Shown: positions 12,051-24,189 of the stretch, piece after piece
Layout: every line of letters begins with the position of its first letter
Numbering within the stretch: position 1 is the stretch's first letter
Assembly: GCF_048544455.1 (NCBI RefSeq)
Contig: NC_133538.1
Location: forward strand, 145,139,922 to 145,203,921
DNA: 64,000 bases
Reading direction: 5' to 3'
Origin: Silene latifolia
Lineage: Eukaryota > Streptophyta > Magnoliopsida > Caryophyllales > Caryophyllaceae
The notes under the pieces: model-generated
The model's input: the letters and a program-made list of their open reading frames with translations, nothing else
The model's database searches: none
Told to the model about the DNA's origin: nothing
Translations under genes and position numbers: made by a program

Positions 12051-15000
12051 ATGGCTGGCCGTGCTGACGACCCAATGCCAAGTGCCACATTGGACCGTGA
12101 GTCCTGGCTTCGGATCTTCATGAATCGGATGAATCGGTCTACTCGATCAAGAATGATGGATCAAACTTCGCGGATCGGGAGACAAAGATTACGGAATGCC
12201 GCTGGCGACGGGAAGCTCAAATATCCGACGTGAGCCCATCCCGTCAAACCCAGGCCCCACGGCTGGAGCTAACGAGATCGCCAAGTATAACGATTTCGTC
12301 ATGGAAGCGGGTGCGATTAAAAACGTACTCATTTTTGCAATGGAATCCAATTTGCAGAAACGCTTCATAGCCCAAGGTGCAAACAAGATTTTCACCACGC
12401 TCACTAAGGAATTCTCGAAAGCACCGAGAATCGTGACCTATGAGCATACCACTCGCTTCTTTGATGCGAGACTCCTGAAGGGCCAACCGGTTAGCCCACA
12501 CATTCTCAGCATGATTGAGAATGTCGAGAGACTGGAGGCGCTTGATTGTAAAATCAGCGAGAACATCGTGATTGACCGCATGCTTCATTCACTCCACGAT
12601 GGTTTTGCGCTCTTTAGAGCAAATTACTATATGAATGATTTGAAGAAAAGTCCTCATGAACTACACTCCCTTCTCGTACAGACCGAGAAGGATATGAAGT
12701 TTCGTGGGAGCTTGAAACAGGATGTTCTCGTTGTATCAAACAAGGGCAAGGGTAAGGGCAAAGCTCAGGCAGACCTAGCAGTAGCTAAACCGAAGTTCAA
12801 GAAGTCAGGGTCAGGTAAGAGTGGGCCTGGTGAGTCGAGCAACTCATCAGGCGCGACAAAGAGCAAGACCGAAAACATGGAATGCCATCACTGCCACAAG
12901 ACTGGGCATTGGAGGCGTACATGTCCTGTTTACCATGAGGACATAAAAGCAGGTCGCGTTAAACCTGTTGGTATGTCTTCTTCCTCTTCTACTTTTATTC
13001 ATATGATTGAGATTAACCACGCAAGTTACGGAACTTGGGTACTAGATACTGGTTGTGGTTCTCATCTGTGTAATCATGTGCAGGGGCTCCAAAACATCGA
13101 ACCCCTCGTAAAGGGTGAGGTGGACCTGCGTGCCGGGAATGGAGCACGAGTGGCTGCCGTCTCGAGGAGAACATACGTGATCCAGCTTCCCAGCGGATTT
13201 GAGTTATTTTTATATAACTGCTATTATGTATCCAGTCTTTCTAAAAACATTATTTCAGTTTCTGCACTTGACAAACTTGGTTGTTCATTTGTAATAGAGA
13301 ATTATACTTGCATTTTCTCATTACACGATATGATTTATGGCAAAGCAGTCTCTATGAATGGAATTTATGTTTTAGATCAGACCACCGAAATATTACACGT
13401 AATGAATAAGAAGTTAAAGGTTGGTGACAAAGATCAAACGTATCTATGGCACTGCCGTATGGGACACATTAATGAGAAACGCGTAAAACAGCTCATAAAG
13501 AATGGAGCTATCTCGGCCTTTGATTTTCAATCATTTGGCACGTGTGAATCATGTCTCATTGGTAAGATGACTCGAATTTCCTTCAAAGGTGTTGGAATGC
13601 GCGCTACTGACCTATTTGGACTCATACATACGGATGTGTGTGGACCTATGTCAATCACCGCACGAGAAGGCTATAGGTATTTTATCACTTTCACGGATGA
13701 TTTAAGTAGATATGGCTATGTCTACTTAATGAAGCACAAAAGTGAATCCTTTGAGAAATTCAAGGAATACCAGAATTGGGTACAGAACCTACTTGGTAGA
13801 AAGGTTAAAACACTGCGCTCAGACCGTGGTGGCGAGTATCTTTCTCACGAGTTTGATCAACACCTCAAAGACTGTGGGATTGCCTTGCAGTTAACTCCAC
13901 CTGGAACACCTCAGTTGAATGGTGTGTTCGAACGGAGAAATCGAACACTACTTGATATGGTTCAATCCATGATGAGTCACACCGTGTTGCCTGACTCATT
14001 GTGGGGTTATGCTCTTTTGTCAGCTGCTCTAATACTTAACCGAAGTCCGTCTAAAGCTGTAGACAAGACTCTATATGAACTATGGAAGGGAACGGTCCCT
14101 AACTTGTCCTTTATACGGGTTTGGGGCTGCGAGGCTTATGTCAAGTGGAGACACGAGGATAAGCTCGGCCCACGATCGGTCAAGACATACTTTATAGGTT
14201 ATCCTAAAGGAACGCTTGGTCATTACTTTTATTCGCCAACCGAACAACGTGTATTTGTTGCGGCTAGTGCGACATTCTTAGAGAAGGAATTTCTCGAGAA
14301 TGCAAAGAGTAATAGAACCTTCGAATCGTCGGAGATTCCAACCAAATACCGAGCAACCATTGGAGGAACCAGTTCCTTCGATCTCATTGCAGTTAATATT
14401 CCCGAGGAACCTAGGAGGTCAGGAAGAGTCTCTATTCCTCCAGACAGATACATTGGTATGGTCGAGGAACATGACATAGATGACATTCTACTCTTAACGA
14501 GTAGTGAACCCGCAACCTGTAAAGGTGCCATGACTAGTTTCGACTCAAAGCTATGGCTTGAGGCCATGCAATCCGAGATGGACTCCATGTATGAGAACAA
14601 CGTATGGGATCTTGTTGACTTACCTGCTAAGGTTCGTCCCCTTCAATGCAAATGGCTTTACAAGATAAAGCATTCTGTGGAAGGTCAACAAGATATCTAT
14701 AAAGCACGACTAGTTGCTAAAGGTTTCATCCAAGTGCCAGGTTTGCACTACGATGAAAGATTTGCACCCGTAGTCATGCTGCGTTCCATTCGGATTATCT
14801 TAACGATTGCCGCTTTTCATGACTATGAAATTTGGCAGATGGATGTGAAAACCGCCTTCTTAAACGGTTTTTTGGAGGAAGAGTTGTACATGGTACAACC
14901 CGAAGGTTTCATCGATCCTGAACATCCTAAGAAAGTATGCAAGCTTAAGTGTTCCATTTATGGACTTAAGCAAGCTTCTAGGAGTTGGAATCATCGTTTC

Positions 15001-16085
15001 GACCAAGTGATAAAAGAAAATGGATTTACTCGATCGGTCGAGGAACCATGTCTATATATCAAGTCGAGTGGGAGCAAGATTGTCTTCCTAATATTGTATG
15101 TCGATGACATACTCCTGATTCGGAATGATATACCTCTCTTAACTTTGGTAAAAGTATGGTTGAAGAACCATTCCAGATGAAAGATCTGGGTGAGGCACAA
15201 AGAATTTTGGGCATCCGTATCTATCGAGATAGATCACGTCGGATGTTATCTCTCAGTCAGGAGTCTTATATAGACAAGATTCTAGAGAGATTCAACATGA
15301 CTAACTCCAAAAAGGGGTTTCTTCCTATGGCTCCAGGGGTGCATTTGAGCAAGTCTCAGGCACCAGAGACACCGGAAGAGAAAGAGCGCATGACACGGAT
15401 TCCTTATGCCTCGGCTATAGGATCAATCATGTATGCCATGATATGCACACGTCCGGACGTGGCATATGCATTGAGTATGACAAGTCGATTCCAATAGCAT
15501 CCAGGTGAATCACATTGGATGGCTGTCAAGAACATTCTTAAGTACCTACGGAGGACTAAAGATTGGGCATTGACTTATGGAGGCGATCAAAAGCTATGCG
15601 CAACCGGTTACGCAGATGCTAGCTTCCAAACGGATCGAGATGACTCGAAATCTCAGTCTGGATTCGTTTTTACTCTTAATGGCGGCTGCAATAAGCTAGA
15701 AGAGTTCCAAACAAAGTGTTACAAAGCAGATTCTACGATCGAGTCCGAGTACTATGCCGCATCCGAAGCCGCAAAGGAAGCGATATGGATGCGTCAATTC
15801 TTACAAGGACTATCTGTAGTGCCTAGTTCGAATGACCCGATCACCATCTATTGCGACAATAGAGGTGCCATCTTCCAAGCTAAGGAGCCAAAGTCTAGCA
15901 ACAAGTCTAGACATGTACAACGGAAAGCTCATCTAATCCGAGATTACGTGGAGCAAAAGGAAGTAGTGATAGAAAAGATTGCTACGAGATGATAATATAG
16001 CGAGATCCTCTCACTAAACCATTACGACAAGATAAGCATGAAGGGCATGTTAATTCCATGGGAATTAAACGTGTTCCTGAGTTGT
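12051..16085 (+). pseudogene. gag-pol: Copia gag-pol polyprotein, frameshifted
   Basis: Polyprotein for particle formation, integration and reverse transcription. The start is ATG 12051 (MAGRADDPM). A frameshift near 12190 leads into a 994-codon frame (12196-15180) with, in order: gag; CX2CX4HX4C zinc knuckle CHHCHKTGHWRRTC (about residue 230); protease VLDTGCGSHLC (about 280); integrase with an HHCC region (HCRMGHIN...CESCLIGK) and catalytic D, D and E in HTDVCGP, RSDRGGEY and FERRNRT; and RT with LYVDDILL (about 968). Another frameshift near 15150 leads to 15156-15992: the RT end and RNase H (GYADASFQ, ESEYYAASEAAKE). An in-frame TAG at 15495 looks like CAG to TAG. Two further small indels near 15985-16005 precede a probable end around 16085. 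Confidence 0.93.
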
Positions 16086-16925
16086 AGTACTCTTTTATGG
16101 ATTAGATTCATTCTCTTTTGTACTCTATACGACATCATCGTTTTGATATTCATATATTCTGTTTTTCATGTGGATTTGTACGACAATTTTGAACACCACA
16201 AAGTGAACTGAACAAACATTATATTTTTGGTCCTTAATTGCCCACGTGAGTGATAACTCGGCAATTATTTTGTGACGTTGGTTGATGGTGGGTTCAACGA
16301 GCCATAAGTCAAAAGGTTGGTGACCAATCACATAGGCGATTTATACGGATATCTCGTAGGACACAATTGTGACATCGACGTGGAGTCCTAAATGTTTTAT
16401 AACATTCGGTGCCGGGTCGTGGATAGGACCTCCATGGTGATCCTAAGAGTCGATTCTTTTGACTATCGACTGTCTCTTGAGACTAAGGCGGATTTTGGGT
16501 GACTTTGGTTTCTTTCTCACGGTCATCCGTAATGTGGGGCCAAGTAGATTTTTTCCGGGTCATTTCATGTCGTGCTTAGATCGGAAGGAGTCGAGTTGAA
16601 GGAAATATTCAGCCTTTATCAGGTACTCGATATTTCTCGGGGCCACTCGAGGAGTCAGAATCGAAATGCATGGCCATGCTCGAATGGTCGTTTTATCGGT
16701 TAAGTTACTCTCTAGTCGGGGAAACCACTCATGATACTGGATCGATTGTAAATACGACCTTTGCGGATCCGGATCCGCAAATTGTTTTACATTGAGTGGG
16801 AGAAATTTTAAATGAATATGAGAATCGGTTATCGCACATACACTTGTATGGACAAGTGGGAGTTTGTTGGAGCCGTGTCCTCCAGTTAGTGCGGATAACG
16901 TTATTACACATACACTTGTACGGAC
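16086..16925 (+). other. Copia 3' untranslated region
   Basis: No coding sequence supported. At 16834-16908 there is a polypurine tract plus about 40 bases resembling an LTR start, duplicated 72 bases ahead of the functional boundary. Confidence 0.6.
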
Positions 16926-16936
16926 AAGTGGGAGCT
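16926..16936 (+). promoter_or_regulatory. Copia polypurine tract
   Basis: AAGTGGGAGCT directly before the 3' LTR. A near-identical tract (AAGTGGGAGTT) lies 72 bases upstream at 16854-16864. Confidence 0.85.
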
Positions 16937-17921
16937 TGTTGGGGTGATGTCCTCTACGAGTTAGTGCAATAACATTTAAATCTCTAAAAGGATCAAAGGG
17001 TATACTTTTGTATTATTATCAGTTGGTCCACGTTTATCAATAACGGTTGGCTTGCTAGATAAGTTTGACGTTATTGTCATACTGATGGCGGTGATCAACT
17101 GGTCCCTAAAAGTCACACCTATAGGATACGTTTGAGAGATGTGACGGTATGCAAATACAGTCATGTTAATGCCTAATATGACTAAGCAGTTAGTCGGAGT
17201 TATTGACTAATAATTAGTCAAACGCGATGTTGAGATAATTATTTAATACAGATTAAATAATAATGGCTAAAACGAATTAAACGGTTAATTCGTAATTTAA
17301 ATATAAACGATTATACTTAATTGATGTATATTGAATTAATTATACAATACTGTCTTTGTCGGACATGTATTAATATTTCGACTAAGTCATGTTACTAGTT
17401 GATATTTTAATAACCGATAACCGATGACGATTTATAATTAAAAACCCGTCGTATACATATTAGCGAGACGAGTCGGACCAAGAGTTAAATGAGGAGAAAG
17501 TGGAAAGCCCACTCCCTCCCCTTGAGAACCCACGGACCGAACACAAGAGAACAAAAGGAGAGTTTTCTCTCCTTTTGCCCTAACTCATTTTCATTTGAAA
17601 CAAAATTAGGTTTTTGAGAGCATTCTTCTCTGAAAAACCTAGATCTCACATCTAGCAAAATTCACACAAAACTCTCTCAATATTGCAAGTCAATTAGAGA
17701 GTATTTCTAGCACAAGGGGCATAGTCTCAGACGGTCTTGGGTGCAACGATTAGGAGGAAATGTACTTTGATTTCTGTTCTTAGGCCGCATTTCAAAGGAC
17801 CCGAGGTTGATTCTTGTTCTTTATCGTTTCTCTATTATTTTTCGTTTATGACCATATATCGCATGTTAAATTTACGTTATAGTCCTAAAATTTAAGGGTT
17901 TTATACGGATATTACCCCACA
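16937..17921 (+). repeat. Copia 3' LTR
   Basis: 985 bp, the same length as the 5' LTR, ending TTACCCCACA directly before the GCGAC target duplication. Confidence 0.95.
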
Positions 17922-17926
17922 GCGAC

Positions 17927-18314
17927 TTGGTCGATCGATTAAGAGTGGCGGTCGATCGACCAATGGCAAAGCGATGTCTGATAGCTTCGGAACAAGTCTG
18001 GTCGATCGATGAAGGTAGTGGTCGATCGACTGCTTTAGCTGCTACTTGACTTTCATAATCTCGTGGATTTGTCTTTTGGGCCTTGGATTGCGCACCAAGC
18101 TCGTTCCTTAAGCGAATACTTCACGTCAAATGCAATGCAGGATACTCGGGGACGGATTTAGCTCGATTTACGCTGGATTCTTCACATTTCTGCAATAATG
18201 TACAAAAATACGGAAGTAAACGGGAATAGGGAGAAATGTAGCATAAACTACATGAATGAGCTCTGAAATGCGTGTAAAATGGGATGTCAAACATCATATA
18301 AAAGACACGCATCA
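17927..18314 (-). repeat. Element B 5' LTR, distal part
   Basis: Continues the LTR interrupted at 9327 and corresponds to about 2460-2839. Its right end CACGCATCA is the LTR terminus, followed by TSD TCAAC. Confidence 0.93.
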
Positions 18315-18319
18315 TCAAC

Positions 18320-18372
18320 GCTATCAAAGGCCGTATTTTCGATGTTGAATCTCAACTTCCTTCTACAGAGGG
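18320..18372 (+). pseudogene. gag: Element A gag, 53-bp middle piece
   Basis: The only sequence of A between elements B and C. It opens in the frame left at 1338 and leaves a partial codon that is completed at 34545, giving 17 codons plus two bases. The sense reading (AIKGRIFDVESQLPSTEG) has no stop. Confidence 0.8.
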
Positions 18373-19736
18373 TGATGCGTGCATTTTATATAGACCTTTT
18401 AGGCCATATTATCACGCATTTCCATGCTTATTTCGTAGTAATTTTACTACAAATATCCCCCGAATAGTCTACTTTGGTTTGTTTTGTATTATTTGCAGAT
18501 ATGAGCCGGAGAAGATCATAATCAAGCCTAAAACATGTCCCTACGCATGCATTTAGGAGATGAGTTGAGTCAGAGCTTGGAAAGTGCTATTTTGAGATGC
18601 GCATTGGAGTAAGGAAGTTAGGCGAGCCAAGAGAGTGCTTCAATTTGCTAGTTCCTGCTTGTAAGAGCCATATCTCGAGTTATACAATAGATATTAAGGT
18701 GATTCCAGTTGGAGGTGAAAGCTTATCCTCTTAGCTTTCCAACGCCACCAACCACGCCCTATTTGTCCAAGTAACGAAGAAATGGCGGCCATTTGAAGTT
18801 TGGTGCGCAAAGCAGAGTTACGCGCTGAGATCGATCGAGAGCCCTTCCTTTTGCATCTTGATCGATCGAGAGCTTATGTACTCGATCGAGAGGTCTAGTG
18901 ACTCGATCGAGAGGGGTTATCGCGTGGGCTTTAATTCCGTTTTGTAATTAGGTTTGTTTAAGTTAGTTTTAGTATAAATAAGAGGCGAGAAGTCAGAATT
19001 AAGCCTCTCTTACTCTCTCACGCCTTATCACTGTTCCTGTAGCGAGGAAACGGAGGAAACTCCGTCTTCCATCCTTATTTATTTTCCGGATCTAAACTCT
19101 TGCAATCATTATTTATCGGTATTAATCTTAATTCCTTCTCTCTTTTCTTGTTTTATGCTTTGGTCCTTTATTATGCGTAACTAAATTCCTTGCTAGGACA
19201 TTAGGGGATCCGTGATTATATTAGATTAGCAATCGATTTTATTATGATAATGCTCATATGATTTTTGTTGTTTTCGCTGCAATTAATTGTTATAGTCTAA
19301 TTGAGTCGACGCAGTTAGTCTATAGATCTCAGTAAACCTTGACCTGGACCGAAAGGTTGGAAAGGGTGAGACTCGTAGCGATACATTAGGACGCGGTAGT
19401 GAGGGCGAGAGCTAAGCTATTTGTGTTTTGGGGCGAATTAAGGACCGAAAGGTCACGTTCGTTACCCCTTAAATCTTTTTGCTTGACCTTAGACCTTGAT
19501 TGCTAAACTGATTAATCATGGTGAACCGACTGTCTTAGCTATCCCTCTTCCCTTGCTTTTCTCTTACTCTCTCGAACTCGTAGTTTAGAAAACCAATTAT
19601 TTAAAACCCCCACTTGTGACCGAATAAACGAACCGTTAAAACAGATATCTTGCCTCCCTGCGGATCGACGCTTATTACTACCTTTTAGTAATTTGGTTTT
19701 ATAAATATTATTTTTGATACTAAAATGACGGTATCA
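18373..19736 (+). repeat. Element C 5' LTR
   Basis: 1364 bp, TGATGCGTGC...GACGGTATCA. CTCGATCGAG-type copies lie at about 18830-18915. The U3 block CTACAAATATCCCCCGAATA (18447-18466) is shared with the LTRs of E and with the solo LTR at 49858. Confidence 0.95.
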
Positions 19737-19741
19737 AATTT

Positions 19742-19759
19742 TGGCGCCGTTGCCGGGGA
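19742..19759 (+). promoter_or_regulatory. Element C primer-binding site
   Basis: TGGCGCCGTTGCCGGGGA, five bases after the 5' LTR; same type as in B. Confidence 0.92.
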
Positions 19760-20193
19760 GGCAATTGCCCTATCTGTTTTTTGTTTCGTTTATTTCTTTC
19801 CGCCTTAGGGAATTTTATTCCCTGCGGCAGTTCTTATCTCCTTTGCTAGTGTTGTTTTGATAGGTCTTACAGGTCCTATCGGTGGTACTTCGGAGAAGTC
19901 CACCTATGTTCCGTTCATCGGAGCAACAGGTGGTATTTTGTGAGAGATGTGGCACCGTGGGACACGATGCAGTTTACTGTTTTGCAGATCGTGACCAAGT
20001 TTATGCTTATCAACAGTATAAGCGAAGTCACTATGTTTCGTTCCCACCTTGCAGTTATACACCGCCACATCCGTACTATCAACAAGGCTACCAAGAGCCT
20101 TCTTATTCCTATTCACCGCCGCAACAACAAACTCCCCCTCCTGCTGTCCAAAATGAAGAGATGGATGAATTAAAGTCGCTAATAGCGACACTT
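19760..20193 (+). pseudogene. gag: Element C gag remnant with zinc knuckle
   Basis: Only about 150 bases separate the primer site from the zinc knuckle, so the roughly 300-codon capsid part seen in B and E has been deleted. The frame beginning in 19882 carries CERCGTVGHDAVYC (CX2CX4HX4C) followed by a Tyr/Pro/Gln-rich stretch (YTPPHPYYQQGYQEP). It is cut at 20193 by the insertion with TSD CACTT and continues at 30366. Confidence 0.8.
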
Positions 20194-23100
20194 TGTAACA
20201 CCCCGTATTTTATTAAGTTGGATAAAATTCTTTTAATTGCTATTTTGAATTTAATTACATCATTTAACGATTTATATATATATGCTTAGCTAATTAATTA
20301 ATTTCATCATAATTCGATACGTTAATTTTAATAATCATTAATAAGTTTATTGAAAGTTAGTTCGAGTTTGTTTATTTAATAATTTCCGTTTCTTTACGAG
20401 TCCTTATGAAAGTTGTTTTAAGTGAACCCGAGATGGATTTTGGGAACAAAATCGTCCAATTAGCTATTTTGAGCTTATTTCACTAAAATAGCAATTTTTA
20501 TTAATATCCGTTAGTTTTGTAAAAATCGCTAATAATTCCGATTCAAGCTGATATCGTATTATTTCCGTTAACTAGCTGAGTTTATTTTATTTTCACTCAT
20601 TAAATTTATTTATTATTGATTCCGTTTTATTACTGAAACTTTTACTAAAACCGATTTTATTAACTTGAGACGGTTTTAAAAACGAGTGAAATTACTTAAC
20701 GATGAAGAAACGTACGTATAATATATAGCAGGAAAGCAAGCTCGTCACTTATTCTTTTATTATTATTATTATTACACCCGTCCCTACCCCATTCTTTTCC
20801 CTTTCCTTTCGTGTTTCACCAAAGAACAACGAAACAATAGCAACAATCAATCAGTAACCCCAAATCACCATTTTTCCGTCGACATTCAACCTCAGATCCC
20901 GGCCCATTTCTCGACCAAATTCCGTAATTTTTGTACCATTCTCTTCCCCTTTCCTTCCTCCTCCTTTTAAGGTAAGAAAGTCTCCTTTTTGTAATGGTTT
21001 CGTCTTTCGCCGTCTTATAAAAGTGTCGTCTTTTAGCTTCTTTATTCCGTTTTCTTGCCCTTTTATGAAGGATTCAAGACCCCGGGGTGAGGCTCGTGCC
21101 TTGTGGACCATTTATTCGAAGAATAAGGGGCGTTTAAGGTAACACGATTCTACCGATCCTATTATTAATACTATTGTTCAGGGTTATATGAAATCTGTGC
21201 TAACTATTTTTCGTATTCAAAATTAAGTGGTGATATCTGTACTAGTATCTGATGGTAATTGTTGTCGTATTATATGAATTAATTATAATAGTAATAATAA
21301 TTTTTGTCAAACTTTGTGAGATGGGATTTGAATGGATTATTGGAGACAGGTTGAGAATTGGTATGTTGAGCTTTGAGATTGTTAGTGGCAGTGGATGAAT
21401 GAAAGTCTAAGCTTTGGATTAATGGCGTAGTAACGTAAATATTTCGTTGATTGAAATATTGGTTTATTGGATTAAAGACACACGATTATGTACCACGAGG
21501 TTAGTAGCAATTACTTAGGAATTTTGATAGTTGTTATAGTATAATTTTATGAGTACTACTAATTTATGTCTCTAGTCTTAATTTTATTAGCTTGTGAGAT
21601 GGGTTTATAATTAATGTCTTAGATGGTCCGAGAGTTTGGTATGTCTGATGAAGGATGCTTATGTTAATTATAGTCAGTTGTGAAGTTGGTGGTCTAAGAG
21701 TAGTATGAATTTATATATTAAAGTGCACATTGTTGTCGGGGGACTTAGCAAGTTAAACGATTGAAAGTGTTAAGAGGCCTTTGCGAAGTTACTACGTACT
21801 GAAGGCTGAGTAGTATAATTGGGATTAATGTTAGAATATTGTGGTATTGTATTATTATTGTCGTATCCTTTGTTCTTGGCTAGTGGGTGAGTAGCTTGGA
21901 GTTATACTCTAAATGTTGAGCAATTCCTTTAATGGAATATTTGACAATATCGATATTGAAATTGAGATGGAAATCTGGTTACTATGGAGTATTATATTAT
22001 AGGACGGAGTAATGAGAGAGATGGGGTAGAGAGTTGAGATTGAATTAATTTTTGGGGACGAGAGTGACTTTTATAAGGTTGGCCTAGCAGCGGCCTGGCC
22101 GTGGCCTCTTCGTAGCTTTGGCCGTGGCCTTTGTTGTAGCCTAGAAGAATTTGTGGTGGCTTTGGCCGTGGCCTAGGCGATGCCTGGCTAAGTCGCGAGT
22201 TTGGGCCGTATCTATAAATTGTTTTGACGCTAGTTTGGTTTATTTAAAATATAATTAAATTAATTTCCGTCTCATATTTTATATAACGATAATTCGTTAA
22301 TATCGTCCTTTCACATAATTATTTTAGGTGACTCATATGTGGTTGAAGATGAAGAGTAATTTTGGGTTTTAGAAGCTTTCTCAAGTTTATTGCTTGTCTC
22401 TTTGCTAGCTTAAGGTAACTATTCCGAGTTACTCGACGAATTAATGTCACATTAGTAGTTGATGTTGTGTTTGTTGTTTGATAAGTGTTTAGGTGATTGA
22501 TAATGTTTTACTTTCGTTTTTCACATGATAAAAATTGGAAATAGCATGAGAATAATATTGCGATAAATTTTGTAATTTGGGCCAAAGTAGGCCAAGACTA
22601 CGAGTGGGCAGATTGACCGAACGAGTTTGGTCAAGCTAGGTTTAAACCATCGACCTCGATTTGACCGATGACCGTCGCGGGACTCGGGTCGAGGGTTTGT
22701 CTTTGAGGTGAGATTGGATGTTTTATGTTATGCCTTGATATTTGTAATTATCATTTCACATGTTGGTTGTTGGATGCTTTGGATGCTTTATACTTGAGTC
22801 TTCTTGCCTTGTTGCCATTTTAGCTTGTTCTCATGAATTATGAGATTAACGGTTTTTGGAATTTGGATTATTATTGATATTGAGGATATTGTTGGATTGT
22901 CTGCTGAATAGACATTTATATAGCCTTTCACATGATAGAATGTTAGCATTTATGTTGGTAAGTTGGACTCTTTGCCCTCTTATGGTTAAGTGGGTGTCTT
23001 ACTTGTCTTGTGTGGTGTGGGCTAAAGTATTCAAGCTGGGACTAGCTGGGACTAGGTCCTAGGTGAGTATTTCGGCCTTCATCATAGATAGGTCTTTATA

Positions 23101-24175
23101 GTCTCTGACGAGTATATGTTCACTGCTTGATAGCCTTTGTGTTCTTGACTTGGTGGGTTTATATCCAAGTTGGGGCATGATCTCGTTACTTATTTTGAGA
23201 GTAGGTGGTCAGCTTAAGTACTAGCCAACCCTTTGGTGGACTCCTTAGGGTACTCACTTTGTTTTAAAAAATTGTGGGTCTTGGGTGCGGTGGTGTGTAT
23301 CCGTATGTCTAGGTCTGCGCAGATTTTAGGCTAGGGTTGTGTTGTGTCTTGGCCATGTTTTGATAGAACCTCTGAGCCAAGATACAGGTTCGATTACCTT
23401 CCCTACCTCGTGGTATAGACTCGAGTTACAAAGTGACTATTGACCGTACTAAGAACTTATGCCTGTCTTTGATATATTGCCCTTTCTTGTTTGATGATTC
23501 TATGAATCATAGAAGGTGAGATGCAAGCCGGCTATGGTTGATAGAGTTTGGATTCCTGGATGTTATGTGATTCACATGATAGTGTAGTATGAGTCGGTCT
23601 AGTATTCACATGCTAGGACTATGTGTTGTTATATTGTTCTTCACATGATAAGCACGATTGTCTAGCATCTATATGCTAAGGCTATGTGTTATTCATATTC
23701 ATATTCTTATGTTTACATGTTATATTAATTATGATATTTCGTGGCTGGGAGAACTCGGAATTACTCCCCACTGACTGTGGCTTTCGTATTTGTATAAAAT
23801 GCGAATGACAGGTAGGTGATGCATATATGGGGTACATGGACGAGCTAGCGAGCAAAGTAACCTTGGGACCTAGACTGGTTTTATTTCATTGTGACCCTTA
23901 AACCCTTTTTATGTCACATACATTTTAGGGACATATGTCTCCCTTTCTCATATTTGGTTTGTATAACTTTGTTTCGCGACTTTAGCGATGTTTCATTCAT
24001 GAGATTTATTTTGGACCTTGCATCTTTGACACCTTCCCTTTTGGATATCTTTATAACAGTTCGGAGTTTTAAAAATTACGAGTTTTTACCCAATTGAACC
24101 TATTACAAACATATCCGTCGGTTTTTCGTCAGAGAATTACGTGTTTACTTTTCCGCAATAAATGAGGGTGTCACA
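20194..24175 (+). repeat. Long-LTR element 5' LTR (3982 bp)
   Basis: Nearly identical to 26339-30360 outside the GGCC-rich minisatellite. Contains a TTA microsatellite near 20757-20775 and several short ORFs without domains. No coding content is supported. Confidence 0.95.
22080..22195 (+). repeat. GGCC-rich minisatellite in the 5' LTR
   Basis: Degenerate tandem units of the form GGCCTGGCCGTGGCCT in an otherwise AT-rich LTR. The 3' LTR carries a longer, differently arranged version at 28219-28375. Confidence 0.8.
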
Positions 24176-24177
24176 GT

Positions 24178-24189
24178 TGGTATCAGAGC
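24178..24189 (+). promoter_or_regulatory. Long-LTR element primer-binding site
   Basis: TGGTATCAGAGC, initiator-Met type, two bases after the 5' LTR. Confidence 0.9.

Larger units (their letters stand above)
9328..17921 (+). mobile_element. Ty1/copia element inserted in the LTR of element B
   Basis: 8594 bp with 985-bp LTRs at both ends, TSD GCGAC (9323-9327 and 17922-17926), an initiator-Met-type primer site, gag-pol in copia order (integrase before RT) and a polypurine tract. By eye the two LTRs are the same length with roughly 15 differences, so the insertion is fairly recent. The uninterrupted target is still visible in B's other LTR near 2444-2470. The coding region has several single-base frameshifts and a nonsense codon, so this copy is not autonomous. 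Confidence 0.96.
1339..18314 (-). mobile_element. Element B: non-autonomous Athila-type gypsy element, itself split by a copia element
   Basis: Read on the minus strand: 5' LTR (18314-17927 plus 9327-8212), tRNA-Asp-type primer site, gag, protease, a 3' non-coding module, polypurine tract 2860-2840 and 3' LTR 2839-1339. LTR ends are TG...CA. TSD TCAAC at 1334-1338 and 18315-18319 is perfect. The internal region runs from 2840 to 8211 (about 5.4 kb) and has no RT, RNase H, integrase or env-like ORF, so B depends on enzymes from another element. B sits in the gag of element A. Confidence 0.93.

Noticed and set aside
12244..12588. 114-codon minus-strand ORF
   Set aside because: Lies entirely opposite the copia gag, which has clear family motifs.
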